This document shows, piece after piece, positions 1 to 49,307 of a stretch of DNA of 64,000 bases (positions are counted from its first letter, which is position 1; every line of letters begins with the position of its first letter). The notes under the pieces were generated by a model that did not search any database, had not been told where the DNA came from, and saw only the letters and a list, made by a program, of their open reading frames with translations. The stretch comes from Hemibagrus wyckioides. Taxonomy: Eukaryota > Chordata > Actinopteri > Siluriformes > Bagridae. Location: contig NC_080719.1 of assembly GCF_019097595.1 (NCBI RefSeq), positions 17,331,001 through 17,395,000 of the forward strand, in the 5' to 3' direction. The position numbers were made by a program, and so were the translations under genes.

Positions 1-1542
1 GAACCTAGGAATATGTCAAATAACACAGATAACACACTTGGTCATAACAATTATACAACATGTCCTTCTGAATAATAACCATGTCCGAGTTGTCTCAAGT
101 GTCTCAGACAAAGTCTAATAGACTGGTCGTAAAGCTTCAATAAACTAAATGTCGAGTTAAAGGCTTTGAGGTAATAACGAGGTAATAACGTGTTTGTGTA
201 CTTTAGCAGGACTTCGGCGTGTACTACAAAAAAGCCGGAAAAACTGTAGCAACTACAAATAAATTTTGTTTGTAGTTGTTGTAGTTTTTATATTATTCCT
301 TAATTCTGTTGTAATGGTGTTTTAACTGAATTCGCTACGTTTCGCAAACAAGCAACTGGCTAACAAACTAACAAAGCTAGCTTAGCGTACAATTACTCTT
401 TGTTTTCTTGTAAGAAAACCAGTTTTAGTATTGTTATTCTCCGAAACAGTCATCTGCAAATAACTCTTAATGTAACACTGAATAACAAACGAACAATTCC
501 TCCCCAAAATGAACTATTTCAGCTTTTAGTGCGCTAGCTCTACACCGAGGCTACCACACTTCGGCTAACTACCAATCAGCTCCAAACATACTACTATTCT
601 AAATAGTACGCCAGGCTTGAGTGCGCTGTGCAGTAACTATGGAAACAAATGTTGCCACACTACCCTTGCATACTACTTAGTGTGCTAGTATGCTACTTCA
701 GACGTAGCCAAATACTCCAGAGGAAACCGGTGAGCCAACCGTACCTGGATCATATTCAGGAATATTGGCTTGATAATCGGATCCCACACGCATTCCGACA
801 TCTGCAAGGCAAAAGCATTCTGTATGTATCGACCAGCTGGGATCTTTTTTCAATCAATAAATCTTAACACTAAAAATCAAAACGCAAAGCGCTGTGTGTG
901 TGTGTTCGAGGCTATACCGTGCTCGTCGTCGCTGCCACTCTCATCAGAAAAATGGCCATTCGAGGCGTTTGAGGGGCTTTTCGTCCCGTTAGACCGACCT
1001 TTCCCTAGGTAGTCCGACCCTTTATCCATCATCCCAGGCATTATAATGATATTTGTTTTTTTCCCGGTATAAAATTAAAAATATGTGCATTCAGTGCACG
1101 ATTTTTTCCAGCTAGGCTGTCCCTTGCAATAACTCCCCTGCGCAGCTTGAGCCACAGCGCTACTGATTGGTATTCCTCCGCCACAATATTAGACACTTAA
1201 TATTTGCAGTACATAATAATAAATTGCTTTGCTTAATATTCAGATTCCATGCTTGAAGCGTGTTATTTATTTCTTACAGATTTAATGTCTTCAACAAACA
1301 GAGTATATGATTCACACACGCGAACTACCTTCTTTGGCGGAAGGAATTGTTATGCACGTAAAATGGTGCCTGCGTCAGAGTTGTTTATAAATACATTAAA
1401 TACAGTTGCAAATAATTAGAAATGAAACACAAATAATTCAGGTTAATGACTTATCAGCGAAGAAAGAGTGTGTAATAACCTGACATTAGATTTCACAATA
1501 GATTTTTTTAAATCTAAAAACAAAAAAAAGTCCTTATGGTAA
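1..1542. other. intergenic, no gene recognised
   Basis: AT-rich DNA with short spurious open frames only. A stretch at about 575-710 contains repeated tactact/agtatgct words, resembling a common low-copy fish repeat. The hairpin at 240-288 is listed separately. I see no promoter or exon that I could defend. Confidence 0.5.
240..288. repeat. imperfect palindrome / hairpin
   Basis: The left arm (240-263, AAAACTGTAGCAACTACAAA..) is nearly the reverse complement of the right arm (264-288, ..TTTGTAGTTGTTGTAGTTTT), with a stem of about 24 bp and two mismatches. It is probably a remnant of a small inverted-repeat element. Confidence 0.7.
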
Positions 1543-1576
1543 GTGTGTGTGTGTGTGTGTGTGTGTGTCTGTGTGT
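1543..1576. repeat. (GT)n microsatellite
   Basis: Uninterrupted GT dinucleotide run of about 13 units, then a short imperfect continuation. Confidence 0.95.
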
Positions 1577-1708
1577 TGAGTTTCTTATTGTTCCATTCAA
1601 ATAATTGTGATATTATATATAAGGTAAGATTTTAAAAAGCGTCAAATCGTCAACATAACCACTATATACACCTCCAGCAGATGGCACCACAACACCGACA
1701 CGAGAACA

Positions 1709-2133
1709 TACACCGATCAGGCATAACATTATGACCACCTGACTAATATTGTGTTGGTCCCCCTTTTGCTGCCAAAACAGCCCGTAATACACTATGTATT
1801 CTGACACCTTTCTATCAGAACCAGCATTAACTTCTTCAGCAATTTGAGTAACAGTAGCTCGTCTGTTGGATCGGATCACACGATCCAGCTTTCGCTCCCC
1901 ACGTGCATCAATGAGCCTTGACCACCCATGACCCTGTCGCCGGTTCACCAATGTTCTTTCCTTGGACGACTTTTGATAGATACTGACCACTGTCTAGCCA
2001 TCACAATTTGGCCCTTGTCAAACTAGGCCTTGTCAACCTAATATATCCCACCCACTAACAGGTGCCATGATGAGATAATCAGTGTTTTTCACTTCACCTC
2101 TCAGTGCTCAAAATGTTTTGGCCGATCAGTGTA
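1709..2133 (-). mobile_element. internally deleted Tc1-like transposon with terminal inverted repeats
   Basis: The left end (tacaccgatcaggcataaca) and right end (reverse complement tacactgatcggccaaaaca) are inverted repeats beginning at TA, the Tc1/mariner target. The minus strand keeps a transposase helix-turn-helix remnant, VNRRQGHGWSRLIDARGER then IRSNRRATVTQIAEEVNAGS, but the catalytic DDE region is missing. About 425 bp remain of an element normally about 1.2-1.6 kb. It is non-autonomous; the deletion joins the first part of the transposase directly to the distal terminus. Confidence 0.85.
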
Positions 2134-2711
2134 AGTTTTAGCTCTCCCTTTTCTGAACATTATGTTATGATGAAATACGTGCAGTATCCTATAATGATAT
2201 AATGTATGCTGGGACTGTGTATTTCAATATTAAATTAAAATAAATTTGACACAAGGCTATTTTTAATAATGTTGCAAGATGCAACAGTGGCACTGTAATA
2301 TTGTATTGTTACTTTTAGTTTTACTTTGTTTAACTTTTTACATATCATGTTATTAGTTACATTTCCCTTTATATTTGAATAATATGTTCAAGATTCACTT
2401 TTTTCATTGCTATTTCCAATAAAATGTTTCATGAAAATACCATATACAGTTTATTGTTATTTATACACCTGAGAAATTATGTATAAATGTATAAATAAAA
2501 ATCAGCGGCATCAGCATCATCATATTGCATCATGTAGTTACCAAGAAATATGTTAAATATATCAAATCTATTTTATATTTAAAATTCTTAATTAAATTCT
2601 TTTATTTTCTATTTCATCCTGGATGAAGCTTGTTTCATGTTATCTATAGAGCTTAGAAATCATGTATCATCATCATCATCAACAAAAACAACAATAATAA
2701 TAATAACAAAG

Positions 2712-3215
2712 TTTGCTGATGACATTGTTGTGGTGGGCCTGATATCTGATAATGATCAGAAGGCCTACCTGAAGGCGATGGTGCCAAGAGAACAACCTCC
2801 TTCTTAATGTGAGCGAGACAAAGGAGTTCATAGTGAACTTCAGCATGATTCAGGAAAGGAGCTACTAACACCTTAAGAGCAACAGTAAAGAGTAGACAGT
2901 TTCAGGTACCTTGGTGTCGACATCATAGAGGACCTGTCATGGTTCTGTCACATTAACACCCTGATGTGGAAGGCCTATCAGTGTCTTTACCACCTTAGAT
3001 GCTTAAGGGACTTGAAACTAGGCTGCACCATTGAGAGCATCCTGACAGGAAGCATGACAGCCTGGTTTGGGAAGTATACTAAGCAGGATATGCAAACTCT
3101 CTAGAGGGTGGTGTGATCAGCTGATCATACCATCTGCACAGTGCTCCTGACCTGCAGTCTATCTTCAGCAAGAAGAGTTAGACCAACAAGACAGTGAAGG
3201 ACCTCAACCATCTGA
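2712..3215 (+). pseudogene. decayed LINE reverse-transcriptase fragment
   Basis: The + strand translates, with frameshifts and stops, to recognisable non-LTR RT pieces: FADDIVVVGLISDNDQ (the RT FADD box), NNLLLNVSETKEFIVNF, FRYLGVDIIEDLSW and SILTGSMTAWFGKYTKQDMQ. These are the C-terminal RT and thumb of a LINE common in fish. It is 5'-truncated and dead. It lies just upstream of the kcnh1 promoter region. Confidence 0.8.
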
Positions 3216-3225
3216 ACACTGGACC

Positions 3226-3395
3226 TTTCTCTTTGGGTTTTGCATGTTTTCTACGTGATTCGGGGATTTCTGTGTACTCCAGTTTCCTTCACCAGTCAAA
3301 CGACATGTTGATTGGCAGCTCTAAATTGTCTGTAGTGCTTGAATGTGTGTGTGACTGTGGCCTGCAATGGGATGCCCCTCACATCCTAGATAATG
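3226..3395 (+). repeat. SINE-like interspersed copy
   Basis: Carries the pattern ttgcatgtttt..tactccagtttccttc..ctctaaattgtctgtagtg..gcctgcaatggg. It recurs at 33932-34161 and 19585-19812, and inverted at 28685-28880. It abuts the GC-rich kcnh1 leader. Confidence 0.65.
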
Positions 3396-3725
3396 CAGTT
3401 CGTCCGGCCGCCAGCAGGTGGAGTCTCCCAGCCGTTCAGCTCCGTTACCGCGGCCGAGGTGGGCGGTGCGACCCGGGGCAGCGAATCCGGTCCGGAGCGG
3501 GAGTCTCTCTCTCACATACACACTGACACACACACACACACACACACACACAGGCGCGCGCTGTGTTACCGAGGGACAGCGGAGAGCATCACAAGCACAG
3601 TACCGCATCTCTGTCCCCACAGCATCTGAAATCATGTAGACTCCAAATCAGGACTCACTGATCGTCCTTTACCGGATCGTTAGAATCATTTCTCAGTCAC
3701 TGTGTCCCGGTGAGGAGGAGTCAGG
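3395..3725 (+). promoter_or_regulatory. kcnh1: GC-rich, CpG-rich leader / probable core promoter and 5' UTR of kcnh1
   Basis: From about 3395 to 3620 the sequence turns sharply GC- and CpG-rich within an AT-rich surround, ending in the start codon at 3726. It contains a GC-box-like GTGGGCGGTG at 3459-3468, CCGCGG at 3448-3453 and a (CA)n run at 3526-3552. The position fits a CpG-island promoter with 5' UTR. The transcription start is not visible, and an upstream non-coding exon cannot be excluded. Confidence 0.5.
3526..3552. repeat. (CA)n microsatellite in the presumed kcnh1 5' UTR
   Basis: CA dinucleotide run between two GC-rich blocks of the leader, about 175 bp before the ATG. Confidence 0.95.
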
Positions 3726-41237
<37,512 letters not shown>

Positions 41238-43000
41238 ACAGCTGTTCCATGAATAAGAACTCAAGTATTTGGAGATACTGTATGATCCATGGGGGTGAGT
41301 GCTGAAATGGTTTAAATTTAGCATTCGACTATAAGTGTTCTTCAAAGGGGATTTATGAAAGGTCATGCTAGTTATTTACTGAGATGTGGCCTTCATTTTC
41401 TTTTGCCATTGTTGATTGGCATTAAGTTTATAGAAAGATTACAGGACTATTCATCCATACACTGTAAATCTACTGTTAACCTTTGGGTAAAATATCAAAT
41501 CATATATATTTTTTTCAGCTTTAAACATATTTTTTCACTTGTTTTAAGGACGATGCAAGATATCATTAATTCCAATCTTTGAATCTTTGATTTCCTGCTT
41601 CATGCATTTCACTGTCTGTTGGACCTACTCAGTTAAAAAGGCAATATAATAAGTAAGAAAACTTTAAAAAATATTTTTACATGTATCAGCAGGTAAATGG
41701 TGTAGCAGTGAAAAGAATTTCACTGTTACAGAAATGAATGTCATTCACTGTCAAATGGTTAATGCATGGCAGATTTTTTTTCTAGTTATTTTTTATAGAA
41801 AGCAACAAAACAACATGATTTCAGGGTATGTAGTAGAATATAAGAGGTGGTATTGTCTTGTGACCTGTCAATCCTCCAAGACTAAGACATTACTAATGGC
41901 GTTTGGTAGTATGAATAAAATAACAGAGCAACATCATATACTGATCAAATCTTCCAAAATGTTGAAAATTGGACTGATTTATTTATTTTTTTTAACAACA
42001 CATGTTTAAAAGGCCCATCTAAAAATATACTTGAATGCGTTTTCATCATCGTGAAAATATCAACTATCTGAGATGCACTTTTAAGTAAATTAATAAAATT
42101 GAATTCCTTCATGAAAATAACTAATAAGCAATATGGCGATTATATTCTTGCTGATGAGCATGCTCTGGTGGTAACAGAAATGAAACTATGCATGGATGAG
42201 GCTTAGCTTAGTCACAGTAAATACGCATGTGATTTGTAATTATGTACTCAGTCTTTTTTACCATGCTAACACAGTCAACATGCTTTCTGTTACCCCAACC
42301 CCCATGACCTACCCCTAACCCCTGCACCCCCCTGCAAACTTTCAGTGCACTTCAGTGCTTTTTATGCAGCATATCATCCTTTCGCTCTCATGTAACTTTG
42401 CAAATGCAATTTTTTTTCTGTTATCAAAATCACTCATATTTGTATATGGATTGCTAGTGCTTTTGAAAAATTGCTAATTTTGCACTTAAAGTCTATCTAA
42501 AGCTGTTTTATATGATTAATATAAATGATTCATATGTTTGCACACCAGAAGATCAACTGTATTTATCAGTTTGTTGATTTTTTTAATTGCTCTTAATTGA
42601 GATATATTCAAAGGTACCTTTTGAATTGTATGTTTTAAATGTTTCATTGCAGCTTATAGGTGGCTCACTGCATAGCACACCACAGTGTTCTGGGTTTTAA
42701 CGTACCAGCCCTGCGTTCCAATACAGTGCTTCATGTCCCTGTACAGTACACAAAGGATGGTGTAGCAGCTTCCAACAGAACCACACTTTGGAAGCAAGAT
42801 TAAAGTAAATGTCAGAATTCCACTTTTTAGGGAGAAGAATTCCATGCTAGAGGGAAAAGCAATCACACAAATGGGGAAAATATAGTACAGTATTGCTTTT
42901 CGATAGTGACATGCAGAAAACGTATCAGGCTAAAAAGCAAAACCCTTGTCGCATTGTTCCTGCATCACGTGATATCTTTAATAAAAGCACAATCAGCAAG
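41238..43000 (+). other. kcnh1: kcnh1 3' UTR, end not resolved
   Basis: AT-rich sequence after the stop codon, with no recognised transposon copy and no coding potential. AATAAA motifs occur at 41914-41919, 42092-42097 and about 42980-42985. Any of them could be the polyadenylation signal; sequence alone does not decide. A C-rich patch lies at about 42295-42335. Confidence 0.4.
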
Positions 43001-43228
43001 GGATTGTTTTTCAAGAATTAAACACTGAAGTGAATGTAATCCACTTTTACAAGTAAGATCAAGACCATTTAAAAAAGTAAAAGATGCTATATATATATAT
43101 ATAAAAAAAAAAAAAAAACATCTTTATAGTAAGCACACAACTGTTCTGCTTTTTGTTAGCCTGTCTGCAGAAAACTGAAAAGCAAAACCTTCACTGCACT
43201 GTTTTAACGTCACTTGATTGCTTTAAGG
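42912..43228 (+). repeat. diverged direct duplication
   Basis: Segment 42912-42990 (tgcagaaaacgtatcaggct, aaaagcaaaacccttgtcgc, catcacgtgatatcttta) recurs as 43161-43228 (tgcagaaaactgaaaagcaa, aaccttcactgcactg, cgtcacttgattgcttta). The copies are separated by about 170 bp holding an (AT)n and A-run. Confidence 0.4.
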
Positions 43229-44513
43229 AATGCATGTTGACTTTGCGTCATAAAGTGAATGTATCTACTTGTTTTTTCCATCAGTGTGTGGAAGTCATGC
43301 TGTGCTGAAATGTACTCACTTTGTCCATCTGTGGCTGGGCATGAGCAAAGCAGAGTAGCTTGAGAAAAGTTTTTAATCAGAATTTGCATATGTAAAAGAG
43401 CAAAACATAGTACGTGCTGTCCCACTTCAAGCACTGAGATGACCACCATTCAAACTAAGTTATATTAACTAACTAAATAACTAAGTTGTTAAATTAGCTG
43501 GCAAAGAAAATGCAACCAAGCTATGTGAGGTATCAGGTGGAAACAATAGATAACACAAGGTGAATGTTAACTAAATGAAGTATAATACAGCATTTAATAA
43601 TCATGCATTTCTAAATCATTCCAGGCCAAATTCTATAGACATTTAACTAACATATACAGTAAGTGTACTAGGTGTAGTGAGTGATTAAGACCGTAACTGT
43701 AAATGGACAAAAATGCACCTTGCCTAATTAACATGCAATGAACATGCTGCATCATAAACTCATTTTAAGCATGTTTTTCTGTCAACCTACAAATCTGATA
43801 TATATTTTGCCACAGCATTTGTTGTTAGGATGTTAAGTCTGAACAAGCCGAACATCTGGAAGTAAACAAATAGGCGTTGTGAATACATTTGTAAACTGTG
43901 CAGTTGTGAAAACGTCACAATCGATTACGTTATACGGATCTCAGCTGCAGTACGCTGGATCGAACCTGAAGCTAGAAAGGGAACAGTGCCCAAGAGTAGC
44001 TTTTGGTTTGAGGCTCCAAATTGGATTGGGCTTCCTCCAATAAATGTATAATAATGTGACCTGGCAGACAGTATGCTCTCAACAGGCTTTTATTGATCAT
44101 TGTCAGTTACTCTCTGTTTGGAAATAACACCAGCTTTTGATGTTTCTTAAATAGTGTGTTCAGTCATAATGTCAGTATTCAATCTTGATAAAAAAAAAAC
44201 TTGCTAAAGGTGGTTTGTTACAATATAAATCTCTCCTCAGAGATTCTGGTAAATGTGCATGCAGTGAGGCAAAAGCACATAACAGTACATACTGCCACCT
44301 TGACCTTATTTATTGCTGCTAAAAGCCGTTAGGTAAAGTGCAACGCTCAAAACTGAACACAGTTTGTTATACTGTTTCAATCCTATACAACTCTGTCCTT
44401 AATGTCTTTGGCATTTTAAAAAGGATTGCATCATGCAGTCTTTTCCTGAAGTCTACAGCTATCTAAACTTGATCACCCAAGCTGCCAAGATGTCATAAAG
44501 TATTTAAACAGCC

Positions 44514-44681
44514 TTTAATGGATGTGGAGATTCCCTCAAGAGGAAATGGAGGCGGAAGTCGGCACGGGACTGTTAAACAGTGCTGGAACGCAGGGCTCGT
44601 TTACATGACTGTTTACTCGATCATGAGCATGTTAAAAGTGGGGGATATTGCGGAACTGTGCAGTACGGGACACTTTTAGAC
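44514..44681 (+). repeat. duplicated segment, copy 1
   Basis: ttaatggatgtggagattcc, ctcaagaggaaatggaggcg, gaagtcggcacgggactgtt, then atcatgagcatgtt and gcagtacgggacact. It aligns to 47702-47856. Confidence 0.6.
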
Positions 44682-45621
44682 CTCTTAGGCTTGTCCAGGT
44701 GAGGAAACCTTTTCCTTATCAGTGAGACTTCAAGCAGAACACCTTTTGTTGAGAATCTAAGGGCATTAGTTATCCAAAGAACTCTCGATGAACAAGTTTA
44801 AGACTGCTATTGAGAGCCACTGTTTGAAAAAGCAGTGTTTAAGAATGTGATACACATCCATATGGATTAGTTTGATGAAAGAAACCTTAAAAATTTGTTT
44901 TTAATGTGTAGTGTTTCTGGAAATGTTTGTAGCAGAGAGTAAAATATCCACTTATATTTTTCACAGCAGAATTATAAAACTGTAAACTTACAGTACTGTA
45001 GTCATTATAGACTGTAAATGGATCTAGGAAGTATGCCAGACTGTCAAATAATGAACCCAAAGACAGCTGAGTTGCACTTTGGTGTGTTTTCAAAATGCAT
45101 TGTTTGGAGAGTGAGTTGGGATTTCACCACATGGAACCGAATAGTTACAAAGAAATCCATTTAGCATGACCTGATGTATAAACTAATGCATCAATTTTAA
45201 GATTTCAAGAGCATTTTTTATAGACAAAAGGCAAAGGAACGGCATTCTCCTCTTGCGGCTTAATCACTGCTTCATTCCCCTCACTCTTTGTTCAGCGATA
45301 CCTCCCAGTGTTGCGAATAAAGAACTGACTTGTCTTGAGTTCATACGTCTCATTATGTCATTCTCATTCATGTCATTCAAAATCTTTTTGTAAAAAAAAA
45401 AATTGTCTATATCCTGTCTATAAATGTTTAAACCAAAAGCACAAGGATGCGGATTGTTCATATACGAAATGTAAAGTGCTAAAAATGAACGATTTTGTAT
45501 TTTGGAATTATCTGGACATTTGTTCATTAAAGGAGTAACATATCAAACCTGGTTTCATTCCTGACACAAATCAGTTCACGTGCATGCATGAAGATAGCGC
45601 TGAGACAATACATAAGGAATT

Positions 45622-45790
45622 CCATGTCGCCGCATGAAGCTTTTATTGTCATTTTGATTGTATATAGCTGATACTGTACATAGTGTAATGAAACAACATT
45701 GTCAGGACCCTGGTGCTACATAAGGTCACAGAAGACAAAACAGAACTAAGGGCTACAGTTAGCTTATTAACATAAAGTGCATGTGTATCA
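45622..45790 (-). repeat. retroposon 3' tail, inverted
   Basis: gcttttattgtcattttgat, tactgtacatagtgtaatga, aacaacattgtcaggaccct and gacaaaacagaactaaggg: reverse of a fish retroposon tail ending in aatgacaataaa. Confidence 0.5.
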
Positions 45791-47033
45791 GAAAAAGGAC
45801 AGTGTTAGACAATTTTCCTGTTTGAAAAACTAATGATAGCATCCACAATACACGTCTTTGTGAATTTGCTGTTACTATGGAAACAATAATGCATTACAAT
45901 GAAAATATTAATATAAACCTATCGTTTATTTCACAGCAGAGTCAGAGTCATGCTGTTATAGAATCAACATAGTTTGATTTGAGAATTGAACAGCTATAAA
46001 TGATTAGAGTTAAACCTGAATGTATGGCCAGTAACAGGTGCACTGCTGTATATGTCTCTGCACTTGTTGTCCCTGTTCTTGTGTGATTGCCAGTGCAGTT
46101 TAAGTAGGCCTATTTTCTCTGATGGCTACAGTAATCTGATTAAGGCCACCGAGCCTGTCTCATCTGCAGAGTGTTCTGGGGCAGACATCTGATTAAACCG
46201 AGAGTCAGTGTCTCATACTAATCACCTGAGTCTCTCTGGCTCTAATTATCACAGTCTTAGCCTCCCTTAATTACATTTGGGGAAAGGTAAACTAAAATCA
46301 TGAGCAGTAATGGTTACACAAAGGTTCACCACATGTCCTAACCTTGACATTGAAAGACAGTTTTATTTTAGGCTGTCTTCACCTTGGTCATTTCTCTACA
46401 GCTTATTCGCCTCTTTTGATTATTAGACTCTCACTGTTAATACAAATAGTTCTTTAAAGAATTCAGGAGTGGACAAATCAGCAGCAAGGGCAGCGGGAAG
46501 AAGCAGATTTAAGTCCAGGCTATTATTTCTTTTTATTTGAATTTTTTTTTTTTTTTTGGATTTCTTTTGTATCTGCCAAAAAAAGAAAATAACCCTACTA
46601 GTTATTGACTTGCAAAAAAAAAAATAAAAAAAATGTTTCTTTTGGGATGTAGCTATATTTAACCCCGAGTCATTCAGCAGGGGTGTGTCGAATGTCAGTT
46701 CTGTAACTGTAGCACAAGCTACTTGCTCTGAATCTTACTGCTTGCTGCTCTACTTACACTGACTGAGGCGTGTGATTTTTTACTATCCATATTCATTCAG
46801 CAGCACTGAAAGACAAAACAAATACATCAACAACTAATAGCTATCTCGTAAGGCTCCTGCTGTAAGTATAACAGTCACTTCACTTGTGACATATATCCCA
46901 TATCTTAGATGTTGGCTAGCTGAGTGTACTACATTAGCTACGTTGGAAACTTTGTTATAATCATATAAAATCATAATATTTTTTTGAATCCCTTAGTCTG
47001 TAGTAATGCATTTTACTAGCTAGAGTGCCATTA

Positions 47034-47150
47034 TGGATGTAATAAATGAGGATATGAAGCTAGTGGGTGCAAGTGTTGAGGATGCAGAAGATAGGGATAG
47101 TTCACTGTGCCGACCCCTGAAGGGAAAAGCCGAAAGAAGAAGAAAAGACT
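47034..47150 (+). repeat. RTE-type LINE 3' end
   Basis: aagtgttgaggatgcagaag, atagggatagttcactgtgc, cgacccctgaagggaaaagc and cgaaagaagaagaaaa match the well-known fish RTE-like tail (ctgtggcgacccctaaaggg...). A 75-codon open frame here is accidental. Confidence 0.65.
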
Positions 47151-47701
47151 TGCTATATTGCCAAACATTATTATATTACATTATCCACCACTCTTTAGCC
47201 TTGCAAGTTATGTTACTGGGCAAATATAACATACGACCTGGCAGCACACTGCAGCTTTAACTTGCCAAATGGAATAGCTACGAATCTATATCTATATTTG
47301 TCCTCTCTAACTGTGAAAGAACTTCATCCTCCATTAACTATATACAGAGCCACCATTTTATCAGAAAGACCTACAATATAAGGCACTTCTTCAGGTACAA
47401 TTTAGGTATAATTACTGACTATAGCCAATCTGCTGATATGTTTGTCAACCCATCTATTCCATACATTACTGTAAAAGGGGCACCACTGGAGCACCACTGT
47501 GGTGCAGGTACGTATAAGTATTGCTGTCTACACTAACCATTCACTTCCATTTACAAAGTAAGCAAACATATAGGACATAGCACATAGTCTTTACACCATA
47601 ATGTACTGTTTTTGTGACAGTTTTTGTAAGAGGAATTAGTTGTACATTAAATGGATTTCCTAATATTTGTAACATAATGGACTCCAATTCAGCTGGTAGG
47701 A

Positions 47702-47856
47702 ATTAACAGACATGGGGATTTCTCCAAGAGGAAATGGAGGAGGAAGTCTGCAAGGGAGTGATAACAGGGCTAGAACGTATAGGGCACATCACATAACTCC
47801 ATAATCATGAGTGTGTCAGAGTGTGTAGTACAGAACACTGTTAGGAAATAAAAGGT
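47702..47856 (+). repeat. duplicated segment, copy 2
   Basis: acagacatggggatttctcc, aagaggaaatggaggaggaa, gtctgcaagggagtgataac, then atcatgagtgtgtc and gtagtacagaacact: same order as copy 1, 3.2 kb away and in the same direction. Confidence 0.6.
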
Positions 47857-47897
47857 TAAAGCTAGAGCCCTTTCTACCTATGGAGAAATCTTGAGGC

Positions 47898-48060
47898 ATA
47901 TAAAGTAATCAGTCAAAACATTAAAACGACTGACAGGTCAAGTGAATAACATTGATTATCATGTTGCATTGGCACTGTTAAGGGGTGGGGTATATTAGGC
48001 AGGAAAAATGAGCATGCACATAATCTGAACAACGGTGACAGGGCTAAATCGTGCTCTATT
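47898..48060 (+). mobile_element. Tc1-like 5' terminal fragment
   Basis: taatcagtcaaaacattaaa, cgactgacaggtcaagtgaa, taacattgattatcatgttg, gggtggggtatattaggcag, then gaaaaatgagcatgcacata. It has the outline of the element at 1709-2133 read from its other end, including the start of a lost transposase frame. Confidence 0.6.
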
Positions 48061-48329
48061 GTATATATACACATTCTCTACACTATATAGTGTATGTACA
48101 ACTGTTGTAACGGCTTTTTAGAGTCAATATTGTTTGGTTCATTATTCTAAATGTGTAGAGCCAGAGACTACAACAACACTGCTGTGACTAATACTATACT
48201 TTTACGAGCACCACATGCTTATAATGTCAGTGTCAGTGCATATTTTCTGGTGCACCGCCCTAATAATATCTGGTCAGCTGTGTTTCTTTGATAAGGTGGT
48301 CCCTCATTATATACAGCATAACTAGTATC

Positions 48330-48766
48330 TACACTCACAGGGATTTTGAAAAATCATACTATATAGATTTGCATTTTTTAGGCATATAGTTAAGGTTATG
48401 GACAGTTTGTCAGTCCTCCTGTTTTCCCATCCATAAATAAAAAAGCACCAGCATTAGACATAACTCTAATTTCCCAGAGTAGTGGGTGTGTATCAATTTC
48501 ATCAGTGTTGCTGGGAGTTTAAATAAACTGACTATTTGACATACTGGTCAATTCCGCCTAACTCACTTTGATGTACAGAGTGTTTGACCGTTCAGAGAGA
48601 CTGCAAAACATCTTATTTGTCCGTGCTCAGATTGTTTTCTCAGTGACATTGAGGTGTTTAAAACCGTTGTTGCACCAGATTTCACTGTCATTTCTGTCAT
48701 CCACCACTTGAAGAACATCGGTCATGGGCAGCTGTTCCTAATAAACTGGGCAGATAGTTGAGTGTA
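48330..48766. mobile_element. MITE-like element with TACACTCA ends
   Basis: Starts TACACTCAC and ends TGAGTGTA, an 8-bp inverted repeat. Internal cagctgttcctaataaactg near the end matches a common fish non-autonomous DNA transposon terminus. About 437 bp; no open frame. Confidence 0.55.
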
Positions 48767-49264
48767 ATTTGCAAAATCTAAAACATCCTGATTATCTCAT
48801 TATTTTCTGAAGACTTTAAAAGGTCCTGCAGTTGGTATGATTACAAATATATTCCTCTTCTTCACCCAGTTCAACTTCTTTTTTTTTTAATGAAGGTAAG
48901 AGCAAACTGCAGTTCTTATAACCAAAGCTAGATTTCAGAAGATTGCACAAAAGTTACATATTATGTGGATTGCATCAAATGAATGATTTTGATGATGTTC
49001 AGTGTGCAGTGATTGTGCTGGAGAGGAAACGCAGCATTGAAAGCACTTGAGAGATGATCTAAGCCTCATCATGTGAAATGACAGCTGGCTGTCACTCAAA
49101 TTTTCAACTCTTGAAGGGTTTTTCTTCAGTTCTTTTTATCACTTGATCACCAATACACATACTGTGATAGGGAAGTAATACTTTCTATTAGTAAACAAAA
49201 TTCATTTTAGTACAAAAATGAACAGAGAACCCATTAAAACATACAGTATGTAGTTCCCCATTCA

Positions 49265-49307
49265 ACCCCCCCCCACCCCCACCCCCACCACCCCAAAAAA
49301 AAAAAAA
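49265..49307. repeat. C-rich tract followed by A-run
   Basis: Runs of C5-C9 separated by single A, then A13. Strand-asymmetric low-complexity sequence. Confidence 0.9.

Noticed and set aside
649..1012. Two overlapping open frames of 72 and 80 codons near the left edge
   Set aside because: No homology, no splice context, and they overlap repeat-like words; the lengths are expected by chance.
3321..3639. Open frames in both strands across the GC-rich leader
   Set aside because: They translate the (CA)n run and GC-rich promoter; the real start at 3726 has an in-frame stop just upstream.
47033..47260. 75-codon frame starting MDVINEDMKLVGASVEDAED
   Set aside because: Looks protein-like, but the DNA is an RTE-type LINE 3' tail (cgacccctgaagggaaaagc), which is non-coding.
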